Positions 11,665-22,680 of a stretch of 64,000 bases of DNA are shown piece by piece. Made by a program: the position numbers and the translations under genes. The DNA comes from Nigrospora sphaerica (lineage: Eukaryota; Ascomycota; Sordariomycetes; Amphisphaeriales; Apiosporaceae). The first letter of the stretch is position 1. Every line of letters begins with the position of its first letter. The notes under the pieces were generated by a model that did no database searches, was not told the DNA's origin, and worked only from the letters and a program-made list of their open reading frames with translations. The stretch is from NCBI GenBank assembly GCA_018287875.1, contig JAGVVL010000025.1, positions 2,108,001 through 2,172,000 of the forward strand, written 5' to 3'.

Positions 11665-12632
11665 ATGGCGCTCGCTAGGATCTACCTGCTGGCCTACAAC
11701 AGCGCGTCCTTTGTCCTCTGGGCGGCGCTGTTGGGCTACACGCTCGGCGGCCCGGGCGCGACGGTGGCGGCGCGGGTGGCGCCGCCGCCGCTGCTGCTGA
11801 CGGCGACGCAGACGCTCGCCCTCGTCGAGATCGCGCACGCGGCCGGCGGGCTCGTGCGCGCCGCCCCCGCCGCCACGGCCCTGCAGGTCGGCGGCAAGAA
11901 CCTCGTCGTCTGGACCGTCATGGTGCCCTTCTGGGACCAGCTCGTCTTTGCCGCCGCCCGCCCCGCCGCCTCCGCCTCCGTCCCCGCCTTCGCCGGTGTC
12001 TCCCGCGCGGGCCTCGCCGGCTTTCTCGGTTGCATCCTGACCTGGTCCGCCTCGGAGATGGTGCGCTTCGGTTACTTTGCCGTCCAGCTCGCGCGCGGCC
12101 GCGAGCCGTTTGGCTGGTTGAAGTGGCTTAGGTGGGTGTTTTGGGGTTCTGCCCCTCCTCCTTCCCCGCCTCCCCCCTCGCCTGTTCCCGTTCCTACCCC
12201 CTCTCCTGTTTTTTTTCTTGGTCTGTTCCGCCCAGGGCGGGCTCTCGTATCGCTTTCCTGCTTTTTCCCGCCCCCCGCTTTCCTGCGATTCGCCCGGCTT
12301 CGTCCCGGTGCGGCCCCGCGGCGCAGACTCGAGTCGGTTCGGCTAATCCGTATCCGGCAGATACAACGCGTTCCTGGTGCTGTACCCTATCGGGCTGCTG
12401 AGCGAGGCCCTCCTCGTTTATCTGGCTCTCACCCATGCAACGGGCATCGGCGCCCTCTACCGAGCCTATCTGTTCCTGGGCCTGCTGACCTACCTGCCTG
12501 GTAAGGATTACCTGCTTGCGCGCCAACCCCCGGGCTGCTGCTTACACACACTGTGCAGCCGGCCCCTACCTGTACACGCATATGCTAGCCCAAAGACGGA
12601 AAATGCTCAAGCGACCGGCCAAAGCGCAATGA
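11665..12632 (+). CDS. PHS1: Very-long-chain (3R)-3-hydroxyacyl-CoA dehydratase (PHS1/HACD)
   Basis: Three exons (11665-12131, 12361-12500, 12559-12632), 226 aa. The start is the ATG in MALARIYLLAYNSASF, which fits the N-terminus of the family; the frame is open upstream but that sequence looks like leader. The protein is an ER multi-pass membrane enzyme: LEIAHA-like helix (ALVEIAHAAGGLV), SASEMVRFGYF, then the active-site helix YPIGLLSE carrying the Tyr164 and Glu171 pair equivalent to the catalytic Tyr/Glu of yeast Phs1. It ends in the conserved GPYLYTHMLAQRRKML and a basic tail suited to ER retention. It catalyses the third step of very-long-chain fatty acid elongation. The 229-nt first intron is C/T-rich. 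The stop lies only 79 bases from the stop of the convergent protease gene. Confidence 0.93.
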
Positions 12633-12711
12633 TTCGAGTCCCCACCGGGGATGGCAGGGCCAGGGTGGCATTAATATTACTCTCGTCCTCCCCTTCTCGC
12701 AGGGGTGTCTA

Positions 12712-15588
12712 TCATTTTGCATACAGGAGCTCAAAAGGCACCGTCTCGACCGTATCGTAGTCCTCGGCCTTGGCGGCATCGCCAAATATGCGCAGCGCTC
12801 GGATGACCAGTCGATAGCGGCCCTCGGGTATCACCGTCCCGTCCTCCAGCCGGCCGGTGACGGCTGTAACATACCATTTGCGCGGAGAGTACTCCAGAGG
12901 GTAACCTATAATGTTGCCGGCCGTCTCCACGCCCAGGACGAGGCTGGTCGGCAGGTCCCCCTTGACCTCGACCGGCACGACGTCGATGCGAAGCAAGGCG
13001 GTGCCCACGTTGAGCTGCACCAACGCGGCCGGGTAGGGCACGCCGCCCCCGCTGATCTTGGTCGGGTCCGTAAGGTCCGTCGGGTACGGCACGACCCAGC
13101 TCGCGTTGGGCGGGGCGGGCTGGAGGGACGCGTCCGTGTAGTTGCTTAGATACACCCAGCCTGTTGCCAGCACCTTGGGCGCCGAGTACATGCTCCCGGC
13201 CACGCCCAGATACGGGATCGAGAGCGCGTCACTGCCGCCGCCGGTGGCGTTGATGGTGATGTAACCGCCGTAAACGGGCAGGCGGGACGCGTCGAGGCCC
13301 TGCGGCGCCGTCGGGACCACGGTGATGTCGACCGACCCCCCGGCGGGCACGGTCACCTTGGTGGAGCTGAAGTCAAGCTCGGCGTGGCCGTCGGCGATGG
13401 GGTTGGGGTAGGAGCTGGGGTACTCGCTGTCGCCCGTGAAGGTGTACATGGTAAGGGTCGGCGCGTGGCCGATCTCGTACGTGACGTCCTGCGCGCCCAG
13501 GTTCTGGATGCTGAAGTTGGTCGACGCCACGAAGTTGTCGGTGTCGTTGAAGGACAGGCTGGGCACGCTCAGGAGGGTGGTGGCGTGGGCGGCGTCGTAG
13601 GCCTGGGCGAGGCCGGCGCCCTGCTGCGCGACGGGGGCCAGGCCGGCGTCCGGGTCCGGCGCCCAGCGGCGCGGCTTGGCCGTCGCCAAGAGGACGCGCT
13701 CCAGCAGGGCCGGGTCGGTGGTGCCGCGGGCCTCGGCGACGAGGGCGTAGATGGCGGCGGCGAGCGGGCACGCCATGGACGTGCCCGACAGCACGGCGAA
13801 GCCGCCGAGCGCCAGCGGGTACGTCGAGAGGATCTCGCCGCCCGGCGTCGCCAGCTGCGGCTTCAGGTCCACCTCCCACGTCGGGCCCCAGCTCGAGTAG
13901 ACGCTCACGAAGCCCCCCGTGGCCGTGTTGGGCGTCGAGAGGACCACGTCGGGCGCCGTGTTCGGCTCCGTCATGTCCACGAAGACCCGCTGGCCCTGGT
14001 TGAGCAGCGACACCCACTCGGCGCCCTGCGTGTCCATCACCATGCCCGCGCCTAGTATTTCCTTGACGTCGGCGGCGTAGACCATCTGGGTGTCGCTGCG
14101 AGGGGAGTAGTCAGTCAGCCTTTACGTCGGTCGCCGTCGCCATCGGAAGCAAGGGGGGGCCCAAAAACAAGAAAACGAGATGGGAACCTACCCGGGGACG
14201 TTGCTGATGACCATCATGTACTTGGCGCCCTTGTCGGCGACGTTCTGCGCCTTCAGCCAGTAGCCGCAGGTGCCCTGGTTCACGAGCGCGATGTAGCCGG
14301 ACAGGTCGGGCGTGTCGTCGGGCAGGGGGTTGCAGGCGTCGTCCTCGACGTCGGTGTTGTTGCTGACGGCCCACAGGGGCAGCGTCACGTTGCCAAACGC
14401 CGGGTTGCCGGCGGTCCAGCCGAAGACGCGCGCGGGGCCGGCGGAGGAGGAGGAGCCGTTGTTGGCGGCGGCGGCGACGCGGTAGGTGGCGCCGACCAGC
14501 ACCTTGGGGCTCTCGACGTTGTCGACGCTGGCGACGGCGGCGACGCCCTTGCCGTTGGCGGCGGCGCTGGGGAAGAAGAGGCCGTTGGCGCCGTCGTTGC
14601 CGGCGGAGCTGGTGCAGGGGACGCCGGCGGCGACGATGCGCTCGACGGCGACGGCCCAGGGGTCCTCGCTCCAGCCCGAGGCGCCGCCGATGGACGAGGT
14701 GATGATGTCGCTGCCGTCCTCGTAGGCCTGCTGGTAGGCGGCGACGAGCACGTCGTCGCTCGAGCCGCCCTTGCAGCCAAAGACCTTGTACATGCCGACG
14801 CTGACGCCGGGCGCGGCGCCCGTGAAGCCGAGGGCGTTGGCGCGCGCCGCCAGGATGCCCGTCACGTGCGTGCCGTGGCCGTCGCAGTCCATGGGGTCGG
14901 CGTCGGGCACGGGCGCGTTGAGCCCCGTGAAGGCGTCGCCGACGAGGTCGCGCCCGTAGGCCACGGGGCACTCGGGCCGGCCGAAGCAGCCGCCGCCGAG
15001 CGCCGGGTGCCCGTAGTCGACGCCGCTGTCGACGACGCCGACGCGGAGCCCGCGGCCCGTGTAGCCCGCGGCCCGCAGCCGGTCCACCTGCGTCATGACG
15101 TGCGGCGCGAAGGTCGTCGTCGTCGTCGCGTTGGCGTCCGACGACGACTGCCGCTTCCCGAGAGGGGCCGCCGCCGCCGCCGCCGCCGTCCGCGCGCCCC
15201 CCACCCACACGACGTCGTCGCGCGGCATGGGCCGCAGCCGGACGGGCCAGACCTTCTTGACCTGGGCGAGGCCGGCGATGCGCTCCGCCGCGGCCTCGGG
15301 GTCGGCCGACGCGTTGGTCAGCCGGAACGAGACGCCCTGGAACAGCGAGTAGGTGAGGTCGAGGCGCGGCTCGGCCTCCATGTCGGCGGCCGCGAGGGCG
15401 CCGTAAAAGGCCTCGCGGCTCTCGCGGCCGTGGGCGAACTCGACGAGGAAGACGCCCGGCACCACGGGCGGCAGCGCCGCCGTCCCGGGCGCGTGACCGG
15501 TCGCCTCGGCCGCGACGGGAGGGTCGGCGGCGGCGGCGGCGGCGAGTCGCCCGAGCAGCGGGAGCAGCAAGAAGCGACGGACCCTCAT
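12712..15588 (-). CDS. Secreted subtilisin-like serine protease with PA domain (S8, Vpr-like)
   Basis: Two exons (15588-14192 and 14095-12712; 96-nt intron with GTAGGT donor), 926 aa. The start is the ATG at 15588; the upstream in-frame codon is TTG. Order of parts: signal peptide (1-21), I9-type propeptide (about 44-120), a possible Kex2-type site LGKR (143-146), and the S8 domain with catalytic Asp187 (VVDSGVDYGHP), His238 (DGHGTHVTG) and Ser572 (GTSMACP). A protease-associated (PA) insertion (about 400-500) separates His and Ser, as in minor extracellular protease Vpr. The C-terminal region is beta-rich, fn3/DUF1034-like. The intron falls inside the PA domain. Expected to be an extracellular endopeptidase. 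Confidence 0.93.
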
Positions 15589-16764
15589 CTTTTCCGGGCA
15601 AGAGGACAACGAGCCGGCGGGGCCAGGGGTGGGATCGAAACAAAGAGAGGCAGCAAAATGCCGAGCGAGCGAACGAGAGATATCACGATAGGGCCCCCCT
15701 CAAGGCGTGCTCTGTCGGCGGCGAGTCCCTACCGCACCCTCGTCTCTTTATATCATGGACCAGCTGGGGCGCCCATTATCGTACCATGGGCCCGAACGGT
15801 GGGGAACCTGCCACCGCGCGACGGCCAGACGCCTTCTCCCCCCCTCTCTCTATCTCTCTTCCCGCGGTATCGCCATTGTCCCTCCCAGCCGGGGTGCCGA
15901 TCCGCCACGGAGCCCGGCAGGCCCATTCTCTACCGGGACGTTACATATCTACTAGTCGTCCTGCTCCGCCCCCCCAGGTCGGATACGAGGACGCGTGCGT
16001 TTTGTTTTTCTACCATCACGAAGCCACTACTGTTATAGTGGGGGGCGTCCTGCGTTGCGAGAGCCCGGGGGGGGGAGAACTAACAGTAAAAGGCAGCTGC
16101 CCGATTGAGCGCAAGGGGGTAGGGGTTGCGTTGCTTTTTTGGGAGGGGGCAGGACAGGACCCGAGAAGCTTCCGCGATGGGAAGAGACGACTGCCCGCCC
16201 GCCTTTTTTTGGGCCAGGGAAAAACCCGTGGTGGGGAAACTTCTTCCTTCGTGTTCTTGCCGACACACCTCTTTCTCCCCCCGCATCGGCATCGGTATTC
16301 GCTTGGCGCGCGGACCAAAGGACCGTTTCGAGCCCTCGTTGCTACGTTGAACCCAAACCCCGGCAGTGGGAAAAAACCTGGATGCGGATGCGCTATAAAG
16401 CGCAGACCCATCCGGAACTGGAACTATGTAAAGTGGTCAACGGGCGGCCTGGGTTTCCGGCCATTTTTGTCACGGGACGACATTCACTATCGCTTTTGCT
16501 CGTACGAGTCCGGGCCGTGCGCGGGCGCATTGTAAGGACTAAGCTGTTGCTGGTCTCCTGTTTTGCCCGAGTTAAGCGGTGCCTGGGTACTTACTCGGCA
16601 TCACGATCTCTCCCGTGCAGCAAGAGGGAAGGGGGTCTGTCTGAATGACCATGGATTGGCAATTAAGCAGGAAACCCAGCCAAAGTTGCGTTCGCACCGG
16701 CGCTTAGAATGTACCGCCCAAGCTCCTTCTCCCCTCTCTCTCCTCCGTCCCTCCGCTCTCCTTC
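15589..16764. other. Intergenic: protease promoter and acyl-CoA synthetase 3' flank
   Basis: About 1.2 kb with only compositionally driven short ORFs and poly-C/poly-G patches (about 16060-16075, 15975). No gene supported. Confidence 0.5.
15747..15752 (-). promoter_or_regulatory. TATA box candidate for the subtilisin gene
   Basis: TATAAA on the minus strand about 160 bases upstream of the protease ATG, a plausible distance for a fungal gene that is strongly induced. Confidence 0.45.
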
Positions 16765-18863
16765 TCACTGCGTCGGCCGGCCGTGCCTCGACCACTCGCG
16801 CAGGACATTCTTCTGGATCTTGCCCGTGCTCGTCTTGGGCAGCTCGGGCACGACCTCGACCTCGCGCGGGACCATGAACTTGCTGATGTCGCTTTGGGCC
16901 TTGGCCCAGGCGATCATGGCCGCCGGGTCGAGCACGCGGCCCGCCTTGACCGTGACGTAGGCCTTGGGCCGCTCGCCCCAGTGCGAGTCGGGCACGGCGA
17001 CGACGCCCGCCTCGAGGACGTCGGGGTGCTGCACGAGCATGGACTCGAGCGCCACCGAAGAGATGTTCTCTCCGCCTGTTTGACCCCCGCGCGCACCACA
17101 CGCGTCTTATCAGTATCTTCTACCTCTGCTTGGGCGAACGGGTGAAATCGCCCCCCCCCGCGAGAGGTGGCATAGGAGGAAACCAGGGAGGGCCGGGGGG
17201 AGTACTGTTCGACGTACCACTGATAATGATATCCTTCGCGCGGTCCTGGATTTGCGCACTGCCGTCCGGGTGCCAAACCGCCAGGTCGCCCGAGTGGAGG
17301 CCGCCGCCAAGGAACAGCTTGCGCGTGGCCTCGGGGTCCTTGTAGTAGCCCTTGGTGCAGATGTTGCCGAAGAAGACGATCTCGCCAATCTCCTTGCCGT
17401 CTTTGGCGACGTCGACGAGCACGCCGTCGGGCTGGTCGGGTTTGACGACGCGGATGGGCAGGCTCGTCACGAAGCCGTGTCCCTGGCGGGCCATCTTGGC
17501 GTACCGCTCGGCCGGCGGCAGGCCCTCCCACTCGGGCAGCAGGTAGCCCTTGGTGATGGGGCCGTACGTCTCCGTCATACCGTAGACGTGCACCGGGTGC
17601 AGGTTTAGATCCGTCATCTGCTCGAACAGGTGCGCCGTCGGCGGGCTCGCCGCCACCGTCACCCGCACCGGCTCCGGCAGCTTCTCCGCCTCGGGCGACG
17701 CGCACAGCAGCGTGTTGACCGTCGGCGCCGCGTTGAAGTGCGTGATCTTCTCTTCCTTCAGCAGCTTCCAGATCAACGGATAGTCAATCTTCCGTAGGCA
17801 GTAGTGCGTCCCGCGCACGGCCGTGACCGCCCAGCTGTTCGTTGCCGTGAGACGAGGGTGAACACGGCGAGAAGAGGGGGACCAAGGGGGAAGGAGATAA
17901 AAAAAACTTACGGAAAGGTCCAGCCCATAGCATGGAACCTACTCTCGGTGTCAGCGGTCGGCGGCATGGCTCGGAGGGGACGGCGGCACCGACATGGGAA
18001 GGGTCCAGAGATAGCGACATCGCCCCTGGTTGTAGTTCAGACCCGACTCGATCACGTTTGCCAGGCTCGCCAAGTAAGCGCCCCGGTGCGTCATCACCAC
18101 GCCCTTGGGCCGCGACGTCGTGCCCGAGGTGAAGGGAATAGCCAGCATGTCGTCCTCGTTGGCGCACTGCGAGTGAAGGCCCGCCCAGCCCTTGCGCCCG
18201 AGCGCAATGTCGTGGTTGAGCCCCTCGAGAACGGCCTCGTCGAACGGCCCGCACAGCTCCCCTTCGGTCGCGTCCGTGTCCGCGTCCACAATCAAGGGGA
18301 CGTCGGGGTGGGACTGCTTGAACTCGTCCAGCAGAGAGACGTACTCCTGGTCGACGATGATGGAGTCGACCTCGGCAAAGTCGAAGATATACGTGATGTC
18401 TCCGGGCTTTAGCCTAGGGTGAGGGGGGCGCGCAGTCCGTGTCAGTGCGGAGAAAGGGGGAATAGCACCCAACGTGGAGGGTTCACGAGGAGGTTTACCG
18501 GTAGTTGGCGGGCACGACAACGCCGCCGGCGGCGACGATACCGTAGATGGCCTCGAGGAAGGCCGGCGTGTTGGTCGCGAGAACGCCGACGCGCTTGTAG
18601 CCGTTCTTGAGCAGGTAGTAGGCCAGCCCCCGCGCGCGGTCCGCGAACTCTATGTACGACCGCCTGAGAACTCGGTTGTTGGCCGTCACATGGTAGATGG
18701 CCGGCGCGTTGGGCTCGATGGCAGCGGCCCGCTCCAGGAAGAAAGTGGGCGAAAGCTGGTGGATGTGATGGTTGTGTGTATCCTCCGCCGCCGGCGCCGT
18801 CGGCTTGGGCGCGCCGCCCAGGTGACCCAAGAGGCTCCGGAGGCGAGAAGTGGCACCGGACAT
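16765..18863 (-). CDS. AMP-dependent acyl-CoA synthetase (ANL superfamily)
   Basis: Five exons on the minus strand: 18863-18499, 18413-17994, 17938-17912 (27 nt), 17834-17218, 17075-16765; 579 aa. Exon junctions restore LPM-FHAMGWTFP-WAV and IIISG-GENISS. Core motifs of adenylate-forming enzymes in order: FTSGTTSRPKGV (216-227; the usual Gly of TSGTTG is Ser), HVYGMTETYGP (A5), SGDLAVWHPDG (A7), QDRAKDIIISGGENISS (A8) and the C-terminal PKTSTGKIQKNVLR (A10, catalytic Lys). It activates a carboxylic acid to acyl-AMP and then acyl-CoA; overall it resembles plant acyl-activating enzymes and fungal medium-chain ligases, so the substrate is open. The C-terminus RPTQ is not a peroxisomal PTS1. The microexon is unusual. 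Confidence 0.92.
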
Positions 18864-20182
18864 GGCAGGTGGCTGCGACGTTGCTCGATGTTGTGACTGC
18901 GACCGGGAACGTCGGTGACGGACGAGCTACCCTGCTGTACCGTCTAAGTCCTTAGTAACGGCGAGAGGCTTGGGTCAGCTCCGAAGCGACCGAGTCTATA
19001 CAGGGACGGAGCGATGGACACCGATAGGTTGGAAAGCTACATGAACACACTGATGAGTGGGAAGCTAAAGGGAATAGTTCGGCAATGTGATAGCCGACGC
19101 TGGGAGCTAAGACTCGATTGGGGCCCGAAAGCTGGAGCTGGAGCTGGAGCTGAACTCGGCCCCCTCTCGGCATGGGGCGGCTATCTAAGTTCTGCTCTGT
19201 GTAAAAAGGTACAGGATCCCGTAGTCCGTAGGCAGGCGGTTCATCGTTGTGTGCCTGCGGTGGCATTGGGCAGTACAACTACTGTTACGTAGTGATGCGG
19301 GGGTCCGGGTCTGGGGTAGATCCTTGGACCTCCTTCCCCACGTGCTAGCCGGATCGGGAGGCTATTCCTCGCGCTCCAGGATAAAAGCCGAGAGCGGGCG
19401 GGCGGTGAGGTCCGGACTATAGGGGCCAAAGACAGGAGTGGAGCGATGACGATGGTCACTATCAAGACTTGATTTTATGCAGCCTCCACTGAGGGCATCG
19501 TGCAGGCAATTCTGGTCACGTCTTGCCAAGTTTGCCGGGAATCCGAATCCCGAACGTCCGACGCTTCTACTTATGTAGAAGAACCGCAACACTCTGAGTA
19601 ACTCCTTTCCCGGGGAGTGAATGCGGTATGTGGCATGACCAGCATTTTCCACCCAAAGCGCTACACGTTGTAAGCCGCCTGAGTCTTCGAAGACCAGACT
19701 CGCCTGCGGAGGGGTTGCTAACCGTCGTCGAACTGGAAAGCGGCACGGCTCAATACTCACTTAGCGTGCCAGATCAACGTCGATTTTTGCAACGATAAGA
19801 TTTCATGATGGGGGGCTTGGGCTGATGGTGCGTATAGTTGGGTGCCCATTGCCGTTTGTCGAACCGCCTTCATTTTCTTGTTCTGTAATGATCCAGAAAG
19901 CATTTCCGGGCGAGCTGTGGTTCTGAGGCATCAAATGTCCGTGGGTCCATAAGTTGAGTGACAACCCCAGCTGGAGCCCAGAGTTTGTTTTGAAGTGTCC
20001 GTTGCCGCGTGTTTCGGCCTTCTGTGTGTCAACGGAGCGCCAAACGGGAACCTGGTACTATAGGCTGGGGTCTCCTCGGTTGGCCGCTTGGATCTGACGC
20101 AGGAGACTTGCAATCAGGTGAGTGGCTAGGAAAGGAAGAACCGCATTGTGCCGTGTTGTTTCTCATGGATACTTCGAGGTCC
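18864..20182. other. Intergenic 1.3 kb
   Basis: Promoter of the acyl-CoA synthetase plus 3' flank of the Tim17-like gene. It contains a GCTGGA tandem repeat (19131-19152). Less GC-rich than the surroundings; no gene supported. Confidence 0.5.
19131..19152 (+). repeat. (GCTGGA)n hexamer repeat
   Basis: About 3.6 tandem copies in the region upstream of the acyl-CoA synthetase gene. Confidence 0.8.
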
Positions 20183-21108
20183 TTATGAAGACCACCACTT
20201 CAAGGACCTGGCTTTAGCTTTGGGCTTGTCATCAGGCTCAGGAATGACAGCCTCCGGCGCTTTGGCGATTGAAGCCGCGGAAGTCGAGGCAGCGGTGGTT
20301 TTAGCCGTGGTGCCCTTAAGAGAAGCAATGTTCTCGTCGATGACGGCGATCTCGGCGTTCAATCGAAGCAGTCTCTCTTCGAGAATTTTCTCATACTCTT
20401 GGTCCGTCAATTGCTTCATGGGACTCCACTTAGACGCCATCCAGCTGGTCTTCTCCTTGGGCTCTTTGTTCTGGAACTTCTGAGCGATGAAGGTTGAGGT
20501 GCCGGCCAGGGTGGAGAAGAAGAAAATTCCTGGCAGGATGTTCGACGGCCCTCCTGGCGAATGGGTCAGAATGGGACCTATGACACGGGATCAAGAAACT
20601 TACGGGCCATGCCACCGACCATGCCGGACACTCCACCGGCGATGGCACCTGCCTTCACCTTGTCTCCCGAACCGAGGTTCTCCTCACCTCCCCAGGCGTG
20701 CCACAGAAGGCTTCGGGAAGCTGTTGCACGTCAGTATCAGGCTTGTTGGCGAGCCACGACGGGTACTTACCCATAAAGCTGGATCCCAGAGCGAACCATT
20801 GAAGGCCGGCGAACAAAGCGAATAGCGTAGGGGGTGCGTTCCGCATAATGCCTGATCCGGCGCCGATGGCGGCGCCGAGGGTGCCTGGGATTGTTCAGCA
20901 ATTCTGAAGGAGGCAAAGTCTGACGTCCCAGGGCGAGGCAATGACACATACCCGTCAGTGCACCAGTCTGTAGAGACTTGGCGGCAATATCGAGTAACTC
21001 ATTGGACGAAGGCATCTCATCTCCGGTGCGGGAGGCTGGGGGTTGGCTGGATTGCTGAGCCGGGGCCGGAGCCGGGGCCGGCGGTGGCTGCTGCCGTGTT
21101 GAAGGCAT
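20183..21108 (-). CDS. Tim17/Tim22/Tim23/Pmp24-like small membrane protein
   Basis: Four exons on the minus strand (21108-20952, 20884-20771, 20720-20604, 20553-20183), 252 aa, with GTATGT and GTAAGT donors. After a Pro/Gln-rich N-terminus (1-30) the protein has Gly-rich hydrophobic helices: GALTGGTLGAAIGAGSGIMR, FALFAGLQWFALGSSFM, AGAIAGGVSGMVGGMARGG and NILPGIFFFSTLAG. The GxxxG-rich helices and the GGxxGMxGGxxRGG pattern recall the Tim17 superfamily of mitochondrial/peroxisomal membrane proteins. A short charged coiled-coil (YEKILEERLLRLNAEIAVIDENI) and a low-complexity Ala/Lys tail follow. I assign the superfamily from pattern only; a role in a mitochondrial inner-membrane complex is an inference. 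Confidence 0.7.
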
Positions 21109-21439
21109 TTTGGGGGACGGGGGATGTGGGATGGGAGAACAGAGAATGGATATGGGTCGGGTGGATGCGAGATGCAGACGAAGGACCGTTCTCAGGGTAG
21201 TGGTATGCCAAGATAGGTAGGCCGGATGAGCGAGAGCATGCGCACAAGCACCATGGGTCTGGACATGAGGCTGAAGCAGAGTTGAACTGTCTCTGCTTGG
21301 CATTGAAGATGGGCTCATGGGCCACGGGCCAACAGCAGGTTGGATGGGAAACCACGGACGTCGCTGGAGAGACGTCAGCCCACCACTATTCCCGATTTGG
21401 ACTAGACGGCGAGACCCCACGCAGCGCGCGCATTCTCTC

Positions 21440-21538
21440 GCACTCAAACAGCCCCTCTCTTTTCTCCTTCACTCTCTTTCTCTCACTCTTCCCCCCCTCT
21501 GTCTGTGTATGTGTCTCTGTGTCTCTCCCTCTCCTTAG
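21440..21538 (+). repeat. CT-rich low-complexity tract
   Basis: TCTCT/CTTTCTCTC and GTGTCTCT units, upstream of the Tim17-like gene on the opposite strand. Confidence 0.7.
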
Positions 21539-21898
21539 ATGGTCTCTTTTCATCAGGGCGATTCAATCGGCGCTAACTTTTAATTTAAGGCTTACTCCAG
21601 GTACGTATTGTAAATTATGACTGTATTCTTCGTACTCTTAGCCGAGTGCAAGGCAGGGGGGGTGTAGATGCTTCTAGTGCCCTGGAGGGTGAATTCAGGG
21701 CCCCAGGCCTCAACGTGATGGGCTACTAGCCGAACTGTACCCTGCACAGTCTCTACTAGTAGCACATCCAACTTGACGGTACGGGGGTACGAAACACAAG
21801 TACCTACCTACACCAAAAACCTAGCCGCCTGCGCGAGGGGCATTATATTTAAATTTCCAGCTGTGCGTGCAGAAACCCAGCGACGGCACGCCATCTGT

Positions 21899-21935
21899 CG
21901 TCCACGTCCATGTCCACCACGTCCACGTCCACGTC
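21899..21935 (+). repeat. GTCCAC hexamer cluster
   Basis: Five or so imperfect copies of CGTCCA/GTCCAC in tandem in noncoding DNA. Confidence 0.75.
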
Positions 21936-22203
21936 GGCATCCAGCGTCTGTCTTTCGCCCCCCAAAAGGATGGAACTCATGACATATTGTGAGAAGAAGA
22001 CTTTTGATCCAGTCATTACCAGTTCAACGATTTTCTACTTTCGTAGTCCTTACTGCTCGTAATAACGACTGCCCGCCCCATCACATGGGATGATGTGAAC
22101 CTGATACCCTGCGCCTAAATTTTGGGCACAGCTCTAGCTTGCAAACGCTATTTGGTACCTGTATCTAGGCTGGTACATTTAAGATAGGTAGGTACCGTAT
22201 CCC

Positions 22204-22290
22204 GTTGCCGCCTGTTGCTAGGGCTGTTGGTGCTCTTGTTGCTGCCGCCACTGCTGCTACTTTGCTGTTGCTGCTGCCGCCACCACCGCC
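22204..22290 (+). repeat. CTG/TTG/CCG triplet tract in eIF4B upstream region
   Basis: Imperfect GCTGTTG and CTGCCGCC units about 400 bases before the eIF4B ATG. Confidence 0.7.
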
Positions 22291-22680
22291 GAAGACAACC
22301 TTTACACCCGGCCCGTCTTGCTTGTACCTACTTTAAAGGTGGGAAGTGTGTCGACTTATTGACTCTCTTCTCTCTGCCAATCAACTACGCAGGCTAGCTA
22401 TTGGATTTTTGGAGAGACCCATACCCAATCCAGCCTTTTCTCCGTCGCAGTGGCATCCCGCAAATTGATTGTTGAAAAAAAGCCTCGACCGGTCGTCACA
22501 ACCACCACCGACCACCTGCCCATCCAAGCCCTGACTTGTTGCGCGCAGTCTCGTCCTGAACGCACCACCAAACACCACTCACCACTCACCAATCCACCCC
22601 ACCAGCACCATCACTCCCTCGTCTTCACGCGCTGCGGTCTGAGATATCGTCGCGCGTCTCTCGCCTGTCCAACCGCAATC

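Larger units (their letters stand above)
21109..22680. other. Intergenic, divergent promoters
   Basis: About 1.6 kb between the starts of the Tim17-like gene (-) and the eIF4B-like gene (+). It contains a CT-rich run (about 21440-21538), a GTCCAC hexamer cluster (21899-21935), a TAGGTAGGTACC motif (22185-22196) and CTG/TTG triplets (22204-22290). No gene supported. Confidence 0.6.

Noticed and set aside
12605..12660. tRNA-like TPsiC-arm sequence (GATTCGAGTCC)
   Set aside because: Overlaps the PHS1 stop and lacks matching acceptor and D arms.
14866..16038. 390-codon plus-strand ORF over the protease 5' end
   Set aside because: Antisense shadow of the subtilisin exon; Arg/Gly/Ala-rich with no domain.
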